A stretch of 64,000 nt of DNA, taken from Pieris napi. Lineage: Eukaryota > Arthropoda > Insecta > Lepidoptera > Pieridae. The notes below the pieces were generated by a model, which did no database searches, was not told where the DNA came from, and was given only the letters and a program-made list of their open reading frames with translations. How positions within the stretch are numbered: the first letter of the stretch is position 1; the number at the start of each line of letters is the position of its first letter. Below are positions 56,792-64,000 of the stretch, piece after piece. The position numbers and the translations under genes are program-made. The stretch covers positions 10,938,001 to 11,002,000 of the forward strand of contig NC_062246.1 of assembly GCF_905475465.1 (NCBI RefSeq). Direction: 5' to 3'.

Positions 56792-57756
56792 TGTTACTGT
56801 AAAAGCTCGAACTGCAGTAAATCCTAAGATATCCCAGTAAAACCTAAGATCTACCAATTCCTAATGGTAAATGTCCCAAAAGGTTTGCGATTCGAACTCT
56901 TACCACCATTCCGTTGGTAAATCTTAGGATTTACATTAATGGAACGGTAAATGTTGAAAAACAAAAAAATGCACCTGCAGATCATCAGGATTACTTTGTA
57001 ATTCTTTTTTTTAGGTACCTTATGTAGGTGAGATATTCAGTTATAATACCACAAGAGCTTCAAAATTATCGGGTATTTCCCGATAGGTTCGTTGCAAACA
57101 AATATAGTCGTCATGACGACTATATTTGTTTGCAGGGAACCTTGAGGGAAATGCCAGATAATTTTGAAGCTCGTGTGGTATTCGGGGGATTATTTTTCCG
57201 ACCCAAATGTCGGCCAATAGAAATTGCACCATGAGACGAAATGTACAGTTAACAAATAAGAATTTCATAATGAATAAAACAACTACTTAATACTTTTCTT
57301 GAAGCAACGACCAGAGAAAATTTTCACAAAAAATTATCAGTATAATACCATGTAGGTTGTACCACGTGACGTCGAATGGTGCAATTCTATTGGCCGATAT
57401 TTGGGTCGGAAAAATAATCAGAGATATACGTTATGTGTTTTTTCAAAATAATTTTAGTAAGTTGGTATTAGTTTGTACTTATTACTATCATATGATACCT
57501 TTATAATACTATGTACCTGTTTTGTCTAATAGTTCATTAAAGTAAATAATTAAGAATTACTCGTTGTTATATTCCTAAAACCAACATCTACCAGCTGACA
57601 GTGGTAAAACCTAGCATATACTGAATTCGAATGGTAAAAGCTCGAAAAAATCGTCGTATTTTCAGAAATACTTACATTTACCAAATCATGTCGGTCAATC
57701 CTTAGACTTACATTTAAATCTTAAGATTAACCGTAGTTCGAGCTTTTACAGTAACA
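56792..57756. mobile_element. 965-bp TA-flanked MITE with nested palindromes
   Basis: The terminal inverted repeats TGTTACTGTAAAAGCTCGAA (22 bp, perfect) are flanked by TA (56790-56791, 57757-57758). The subterminal parts contain several TGGTAAAT-like and 'cttaggatttac'-like motifs. Inside lies a second inverted element (57046-57182), and around part of it a third inverted pair (57187-57231 with 57376-57419). No coding capacity. Confidence 0.75.
57046..57182. repeat. Fold-back insertion inside the MITE
   Basis: The arms start ATACCACAAGAGCTTCAAAA and its near-complement. The central 40 bp (57094-57133) are a perfect uninterrupted palindrome, with GTCGTCATGACGAC at the middle and no loop. Confidence 0.8.
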
Positions 57757-57847
57757 TATATATAGACTATTTGATTAGGGACAAGACTGAAACATTATTT
57801 TACATTTAACACATTCTTAACTTTCTTTATACTTATTTTACGTTGTA

Positions 57848-59153
57848 CGTAGTTGGTCCCAAAGTTCTGTCACTGGCACATTATTTCTAAATTTCGAGCA
57901 GGATTTTATAAAAAAGTTATTGCATTATATTTTAGAATGTTTGACTATTGTTTTAAAACAAAAAACAATAACTTTCCGTAATTTTTCACGATGGAGTGGA
58001 CATTGAAAGAAGACCGAATAGTTGTTATTGTATTGCATCGCTGTGGGCACTCGCCGAGTACCATTTTCAAGTTGCTCAAAAAGTTGAATATAACGCTTAA
58101 GTTTGTGTACGGTACTATTGATAGGTACCTTGAAGTCTCCAGTGTTGAGGACAAGAAAAGAACTGGCCGGCCACGCTCCGCAAGAACACCAGCAGTAATC
58201 AAAGCTATCAAGGCGCGGATAGCAAGAAATCCTGTCCGAAAACAGAAGTTGATGGCTTTGCAGATGGGTGTCAGTAGGAAAGCAATAAAAAAGGTTTAAA
58301 ATGAAGATCTTGGTCTACGAGCATACAAAAAAAGAGTGGGAACTTACTTAATGCTAGTCTAAAAGCAAATAGGCTTAAGAGATCGCGGATGTTGTTTAAG
58401 CGGTACGCGAAAAACCAACACCGTGATATCCTCTTTACGGACGAAAAAATTTTCGATATTGAAGAGAAGTACAACAAACAGAATGATACAGTGTACGCTA
58501 GGAGTGCTGAAGAAGTTGAAAATAAAGTTCCAAGGGTGCAATATGGACCTCATCCATCATCAGTAATGGTCTGGTTGGAAGTGTCCTATTACGGGCTGAC
58601 TAAGGTTTATTTTTGCGAAAAGGGGGTCAAAACCAGTGCTAAAGTGTACCAAGAGACGGTTTTGGATCGCCTTGTCAAAGACCTGTCCAGCACCCTATTT
58701 GCGGGACATCACTTCGTGTTCCAGCAGGACTCTGCGCCTGCATACAAAGCCAAGACCACTAAAGCCTGTTTTGAGCGCCAAAACATCGACTTAATTAGAC
58801 ATGAGGATTGATCTTCCTCCAGTCCGGACCTGAATCCTTTGGACTATAAATTTGGGCAGGTCTTAGAGAGGAAGGTCTATGATACACCCCATAAAAATTT
58901 GGAGAGTCTGAAGTCATCTTTAAATAAATCGGTGACTGAAATCGACATGAATATGGTGCGTGCTGCGATACGCGACGGGCCGCGGCGCTTAAGAGCCTGT
59001 ATTAAAAATAAGGGAGGTCATTTCGAATATTTTTTGCTATTTCTATTCCTTAATTAATGTACTATGAATTGATATATCACTCATTAAAAACTGATCAGTA
59101 CTTTTGTTTTTATCATTATTTCCATTTATGACAGAACTTTGGGACCGACTACG
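57848..59153 (+). mobile_element. Full-length mariner (DD37D, maT-type) element
   Basis: The 1306-bp element has terminal inverted repeats CGTAGTTGGTCCCAAAGTTC (25 bp, one mismatch: T to C) and TA on both sides (57846-57847, 59154-59155). One transposase gene spans 57991-59057. Length, TIR size and TA target fit Tc1/mariner. It lies about 90 bp from the end of the MITE at 56792-57756. Confidence 0.9.
57991..59057 (+). pseudogene. maT-type mariner transposase, broken
   Basis: The N-terminal helix-turn-helix region (EWTLKEDRIVVIVLHRCGHS, RTGRPRSARTP) occupies 57991-58296. The catalytic triad is readable: Asp of FTDEK at 58440-58442, Asp of QQDSAPA at 58728-58730, and Asp of NPLDY at 58842-58844. 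The last two are separated by 37 residues, which defines DD37D. The C-terminus ends RLRACIKNKGGHFE. Lesions: a stop at 58297-58299, a frameshift between about 58340 and 58389, and a stop at 58809-58811 just before the SPDLNPLD block. All three catalytic Asp persist, so decay looks recent. The copy cannot encode an intact protein. Confidence 0.88.
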
Positions 59154-59324
59154 TAGAATACAATTTTAATATATATATTAATATATTGTTCCAAAAATAT
59201 GGCATGGGGACCGATGGCTGGCCATGCGTCATACTCGTGAACGGGTGCTACTTGTACAAACTTAAATTCGTGTATGGGGCGATGTTAGTTATTTCGACTA
59301 TGTATTTGCGTGTTGTTCCCACGA

Positions 59325-59605
59325 GAAAGTAAGTGCTCCCCTATTTCACCATGGCTTCTGCTGATAATCTTTGTTTTTTTTTAATAATTAATTACATAAA
59401 GATGTCATGTGGAACATGGTGTAATGGTTGCAACTCCTCACAAACATTTTGTAAAACAAAACACTTGGCGATTAAAAAGAGTGGCGGGGATTTTATTGCC
59501 AGTTCTTCTCTTCCGTTCTAGTGGCATAGAATCACTTAATATGTATTTATTTATTGACGTTCATAAGTATACATTGTTAAACCTAAATGAATAAATAATT
59601 TTGAA
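59325..59605 (-). mobile_element. LINE 3'-end repeat ('actggcaataaactc' type)
   Basis: Minus orientation: 'taagtgctcccctatttcac', 'gattaaaaagagtggcgggg', 'attgccagttcttctcttcc' and 'gacgttcataagtatacatt'. Collinear with 35290-35640. Confidence 0.6.
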
Positions 59606-59810
59606 TTTGTTAAATATACCATTAACGGTAAACATATAATTTGCAAAATATTTTTAGAAATACATACTTATAAATTGTTATTCACCAGCCCTCTACCGAA
59701 GATCAAGCTCTGAATAAGTGAGAACAGAGTGAGAGCCTGAACACCCAAGTTGGTTTTGAACCTTAAATTAATTAAAGTTCACCACATCATTTTTTATTTT
59801 TTATTTTTTT

Positions 59811-60054
59811 AAAGACAATTCACACCAATTGACCGAGTCCCATGCTAAGCTGGTGAAGCTTGTGTTATGGGTACTAGGCAACGGATATACATACATATTA
59901 TAGATAGATAGACATATAAATACATATTTAAACACCCAAGACCTAAGCACAACACCAAATGCTCATCACATCGATGTTCGTCTCAGCCGGGGATCGAACC
60001 CGGGACCCATGGAATTGCAGTCAGGGGTACTAACCACTAGACCAATGAGTCGTC
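59811..60054 (-). mobile_element. tRNA-derived SINE (type B), copy 2
   Basis: Minus orientation. The B box complement 'ggggatcgaacccggg' and the A box complement 'ctaaccactagaccaatgag' are both intact. The tail end has 'aattcacaccaattgaccga'. It matches 20712-20958 along its length, and an A/T-rich run precedes the tail. Confidence 0.82.
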
Positions 60055-60061
60055 ATATATA

Positions 60062-60440
60062 AATAAATACAGTGTAAACTCTTAAATATAACGACAATCA
60101 AGGGACTGTGCCTATTTTGACGTTACCGGGTTGCCGTTAAATGAAAAGAAAAATCTGTATTAGAAAAAGAAACTTTATTTCAGACTAGTGTTAGTAATTA
60201 CATAAAAACATTTTGTATTTGAACGCTGTAGCTTTGTCTGTTATTTTTGTAGGTACTGTTAGTAGTTAGGTTGTAATTTTTTACTTATTTAATTCATATC
60301 TTGCGATATTGAGGCATCTTCGTGATAAAGCACAACATTCTTGGAAAGTTAAAGTTAGACAATAAAGCGATAAAACAACGTACACAGCTCCGCAGTTTTA
60401 ACTTATTTCGGCAACCTATAAAGTACTTTTTGTTATTTAA
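60062..60440. mobile_element. Possible Tigger-like element ends
   Basis: The left part 'acagtgtaaactcttaaata', 'cgacaatcaagggactgtgc' and 'gccgttaaatgaaa' resembles Tigger/pogo ends. A partial complement with 'atttaattgtcgttattgac' is near 60430. The interior lacks a transposase. Low certainty. Confidence 0.3.
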
Positions 60441-60782
60441 TTGTCGTTATTGACGGTGGGTGTAATGCTATGTAGAGTGTGTCATTGTATGGAAGAGGGT
60501 TATGGAGTTAATCGTTAATTCGAGGGACGTTACATGGAGTCTACACTGTATATCTATATCTACATCGTAGCTATATGTACAGTATATGTTCTTCTTTTAG
60601 TGCCTCTCCATTACTGGAGGTTGGCCGTCAGTCTCTTGAAGCTGTTCTGTACTTTATTAAAATTCTTCATGATTACTGACTCTTGGGGAAAAATATTGAG
60701 CAGTGGTTTTCTGTTGCCTTCTGCCCAAGACATTTAAGGGATGTAGAAATCGTTAATTAAAATACTGTTTACATATCAAAAG

Positions 60783-60895
60783 GAAGAGACTGGTTGCCCA
60801 CAACACAGGGAATCCTAGTGTGGGGGCCAGTACACTTTTTATCTAAATATCCTGTATTATTGTGTACATAATAAAGATTTATCTTTCTAGTTTTC
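60783..60895 (+). repeat. Short dispersed repeat ('gggaatcctagtgtgg' type), best copy
   Basis: 'actggttgcccacaacacag', 'ggaatcctagtgtgggggcc', 'acataataaagatttatct'. It ends with AATAAAGATT like the copy at 24772. Confidence 0.5.
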
Positions 60896-61249
60896 TTTCT
60901 TTCTTATATCAAGCTCTCTCAAGATATCGATTATACATATATATTATTGTATTGACGTACTAATTTACGATGACTATTATACTAATATTATACTTTTTAT
61001 TACAATTGACGTAGATATTTTTTTTTTAATTTATAGGCTGACTTTTACGTAGGTTGGTTTGGTAAAATTTTCTTATCTTTAACCTTGATACGTAATGACA
61101 AATCGATAGAAATATCTAGCTTACCTCACGTGTTAATTTAAACATATTCAAATGAAACGTTTGTTATAGATTGTTACACTATTATTGATAAAAGGGTCTA
61201 ACTGCACTAAAGAAATAACTGCCACATCAAACTGAAGAATTTTATTATA

Positions 61250-61635
61250 CCGGTTAAGATACTAAAAATCTAAAATTGTATAATATACCACTATTGCGGC
61301 AACAGATGGCGTTAATATGGGAATATACAGGGTGGCCAAAAAGTCGTGGATCAAACGCAAATAGAAGATACAGGATGTAAATTTTTTCGAATTTTAATAA
61401 GAATTAGTAAAAAAAGTCAATTTTCATATAAAAACCAAAATAAATCATAACTCTGCAGGGGTTGACCTTAGAGACCTCCCGTAGAACAATTTTTTTGCCG
61501 CTGATGACCTCATCAATCCCCTATTTGCGTTTGATCCACGACTTTTTGGCCACCCTGTATATTCCCATATTAACGCCATCTGTTGCCGCAATGGTGGTAT
61601 ATTATGCAATTTTAGATTTTTAGTATCTTAACCGG
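61250..61635. repeat. 115-bp inverted repeat enclosing a MITE
   Basis: Arms 61250-61364 and 61521-61635 are near-exact complements (outer end CCGGTTAAGATACTAAAAAT). They continue without a break through the TA that borders the inner element at 61328-61557. Confidence 0.85.
61328..61557. mobile_element. 230-bp mariner-like MITE (CAGGGTGGCC ends)
   Basis: Ends CAGGGTGGCCAAAAAGTCGT and complement, TA at 61326-61327 and 61558-61559. CAGGGTGxCC.AAAAGT is a common Tc1/mariner terminal form. No ORF inside. Confidence 0.7.
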
Positions 61636-61714
61636 TTTTTTAAGTCCAGGAGCTGGAGATTTAAAACGTCTATTTATATATATTTTTGAATAGCGTATTA
61701 GTTTATACATAAAC

Positions 61715-62135
61715 GCTGGGTGTAGCAGTGAAATAATGATAGAAGAATAAATGCCGTGGAAATGAGAGCGTTAAGAAGTATGTGTGGTGTTACATTGTAT
61801 GCTATAAGTAATATTGCACTGTGCATTAAAAGAGGACATAATGACAAGGATTCGAAAGGGAATGCTTAGGTGGTTTGGCCATGAATGGATGAATGAGAAG
61901 CTTAACTTATAGAATATACAAGGCAACCGTGGATGGCGAGATCAAGTTGGGTAGGCTTTGTTATACATACCAAATCCAGAAGGTACTAGAGAAGGGACAA
62001 GTTAAAAGTACCCATAACCGACGAGCATGCATGGTGAATGTCATGTAAGTGGATGAAGCTAGGTATGTCAGGACCGTAGCAAGTTGAGATCCATGGTCTC
62101 TGCCTACCCCTTCGGGAAAAAGGCGTGATGATATA
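61715..62135 (+). mobile_element. LINE RT C-terminal remnant (MRSLRSMCGV type)
   Basis: The plus strand reads INAVEMRSLRSMCGVT, then fragments of the GMLRWFGH..M.E tail. It ends with 'ctctgcctaccccttcggga', encoding SAYPSGKKA-like sequence ahead of 'ggcgtgatgatataaag'. This is a well-known insect LINE end (from memory). Many stops. Confidence 0.65.
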
Positions 62136-62388
62136 AAGAAATAAATTAGGATTTATTTGATTTTTTTCGCATTTATCCGGTATACTCGCGGAAACGAAAG
62201 TCAATTTTAAAGAATGTTTAAAGTTCTAAAATATTCAAAAAAATTACGAGAAATTGTTTACCTAGTTGTTGGGAACATAATATGCTATATATTTTAAATA
62301 TTCTATTTCTATATCTCTATACTAATAAAGCTTTATTTAATTCCTTAAAAATACAAACAGGTACAACCCAAGATATTAACAGTAAGTT

Positions 62389-62550
62389 ATACAATTATAT
62401 ATTGACTCCTCACGGGAGAAGAGGAGGGAAGAGCCTCCTCCAAGGGACTCCAGTATTGCTTTCTCCGCTGTCATCGCAATTACAGCTGTCTATCTGCCTA
62501 AGACCTCTCGATCTTCTGCCTCGTCTCTCTCTTGTATTATGAAAGGTCTA
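62389..62550. other. GC-richer unassigned segment
   Basis: Contains 'gggagaagaggagggaagag' and 'ccgctgtcatcgcaattaca'. The open frame over it has no known motif. Possibly a transposon remnant. Confidence 0.25.
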
Positions 62551-62574
62551 CTCAATTCTTTTAAAAATGGATGG

Positions 62575-62725
62575 TTTTATATGATTTATTTATAAAAGCT
62601 TGCCAGCGCTTGGCACATTGATACTTTGGTACAAGAAAAATATATTACAATTTTTAATGTGACAAGCACTTATAGGCAAACATAACATACCAGACATAAT
62701 AAAAATAAATTAAACAAAACAATTG
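62575..62725. repeat. Dispersed repeat shared with 15231-15370
   Basis: Second copy of the 'ataaaagcttgccagc..gacaagcacttatag' block. Confidence 0.55.
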
Positions 62726-62972
62726 AATTATAAAAACTAAACGAAAATCGATTTGAAAGTTTGAGGGGAGCAACTATATCTCAATTTGGACATCGGTGAG
62801 CAACATCGGTGACAAATGTGATGATGGTATGCCAGGCACGATATTTATATTTTGTTAAAAGGTTGGGGCAATCAACCTAATTGTTAAATATCTTAATTGC
62901 AAACGATACATCAATTAATTTTCTACGATTCTCCAATCTTAAAGTCAACCCAATTAAAAAGACAACATCTTA

Positions 62973-63138
62973 AGGCCGATTTACATTATCTTAGTGTTTA
63001 GGAGAGTGCTTTAGGATAGTACTTTAGTTGAAACATGTAAACGCTACTTGCTTTAGTAAACGCTACGCTAAAGAACTTACCTTTCAAATTTTTGTACTAA
63101 AGCACTCTCCTAAACACTAAGATAATGTAAATCGGCCT
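62973..63138. mobile_element. 166-bp MITE with perfect inverted repeats, TTA target
   Basis: The inverted repeats starting AGGCCGATTTACATTATCTT are identical over 42-43 bp in both arms. They are flanked by TTA on each side (62970-62972, 63139-63141), the target choice of PIF/Harbinger (Tourist-like) elements. Perfect arm identity suggests a young insertion. Confidence 0.75.
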
Positions 63139-63150
63139 TTAAAGTACGCT

Positions 63151-63196
63151 AGGTATGTAGTAGGTATAGTAGAGTAGTAGGTAGTAGGTAGGTATC
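63151..63196. repeat. GTA-rich imperfect microsatellite
   Basis: Repeats of GTAG and GTAGTA right after the MITE at 62973-63138. Confidence 0.6.
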
Positions 63197-63534
63197 GTAT
63201 CTTGGCAACTTTTTAAGTCGATATTCTAAACATTCTTAGATACGTAGTTTTATGTTCTCGATATCCAACAGTCTGTGACTGATTTGGGTATATTTTACAT
63301 CCCAGTGTGCAATGGAGCGTTATAATATATATCCCTGACATTTTATTAATCTAAAAATAGTCTTATTACATCAACTGTAGGGCGGTGGAACTATTTCCAA
63401 TGATATACCTAGTCCAGCCATATGTTCTGTTACAAATGAAAATGCATTTTTTTTAATGAAGGAAGTAATGTAATTTTATAAAAATTTATACCTACATGTT
63501 TACATAAAAGTCTCAGCAGAAATAAAACAATATT

Positions 63535-63730
63535 CTATTCGAAATGGCCACCTTTGACTTTTATATAGGCCTTTAATCTGTTTGGCCACGAATCTATGGA
63601 TTTACGTACTGTTTCCAAGGGAAATTTCGCCACTGCTTCCTCCAAATATTTTTTAAGAGACTCTATGTCGCCGTGTCGTTTAAAGCAGACCGTGTCTAAA
63701 ACTTACCATAATTTGAAGTCTAGAGCGTTG
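63535..63730 (-). pseudogene. C-terminal fragment of a DD37D-type mariner transposase
   Basis: The minus frame reads NALDFKLW (the NPLDYxxW block bearing the third catalytic Asp), a stop, then RHGDIESLKKYLEEAVAKFP, TVRKSIDSWPNRLKAYIK and KGGHFE-stop. It is clearly related to the end of the transposase at 58842-59057, but from a different lineage. I found no terminal repeat beside it. The N-terminal two-thirds are missing. Confidence 0.75.
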
Positions 63731-64000
63731 ACGTATTTTCTTCCATATTCCATATTGTAATTTGATATTGAACACGTAAAAATATGTGAAATGGTTCAAA
63801 ATCGAAAGAAGTTTTTAAAATAATATACGTGTTCCAAATTCAAAATAAATGAAAGTTGAAAAAAGAAGTTTTTATGTAACAGTATTTATGGCCTGACTAG
63901 TTACTTACAGGCTAGATGGAAAATTAAGAATAATTATGAAGCTCATGACCGAATATAGATGTAGGGATTTCAATAAGGCACAGGCACTTTGTTCCCTATT

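Overview
This is an AT-rich nuclear window from an insect, almost certainly a moth or butterfly (Lepidoptera). The evidence is small spliced exons in long introns, tRNA-derived SINEs with A and B boxes, DD37D (maT-type) mariner remnants, many fold-back MITEs and a dense layer of 5'-truncated LINE ends. I could not fix the species. Only exons carry protein-coding signal; most longer open frames are chance or transposon remnants.

Layout. (1) 1.8-12.1 kb, + strand: the 3' part of Synaptotagmin 7, six exons covering both C2 domains and the true stop; the N-terminal exons lie upstream of the window. (2) 12.1-20.5 kb: long 3' flank or 3' UTR of Syt7 with SINE pieces, one fold-back MITE and no recognised gene. 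(3) 20.5-29.1 kb, - strand: a complete three-exon gene for a 145-residue secreted single-domain von Willebrand factor type C (SVC) protein. Its first intron holds a decayed pogo-like DNA transposon with an unusual array of subterminal repeats. (4) 29.2-46.6 kb: a transposon-rich intergenic stretch with one doubtful Cys-rich ORF. (5) 46.69 kb, + strand: the first coding exon of MAPKAP kinase 2 (MK2). No further MK2 exon is visible, so its first intron would run past the window end. (6) 49.2-54.5 kb, - strand: a complete eight-exon UDP-glycosyltransferase of 526 residues, which sits inside that inferred MK2 intron on the opposite strand. (7) 55-64 kb: MITEs with nested palindromes, a full-length but broken DD37D mariner, a second mariner C-terminal fragment and LINE remnants.

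The four host genes do not form a pathway: a calcium sensor for membrane fusion, a secreted Cys-rich factor of a type often linked to immune or stress responses, a stress-activated kinase and a detoxification enzyme. The most unusual structure is in the mobile layer: the pogo-like element's repeat array, two layered palindrome systems at 56.8-57.8 kb and 61.25-61.64 kb, a perfect 43-bp-TIR Tourist-like MITE, and a 90-bp direct repeat flanking the last Syt7 exon. I found no CRISPR array, rRNA, canonical tRNA or other non-coding RNA gene.
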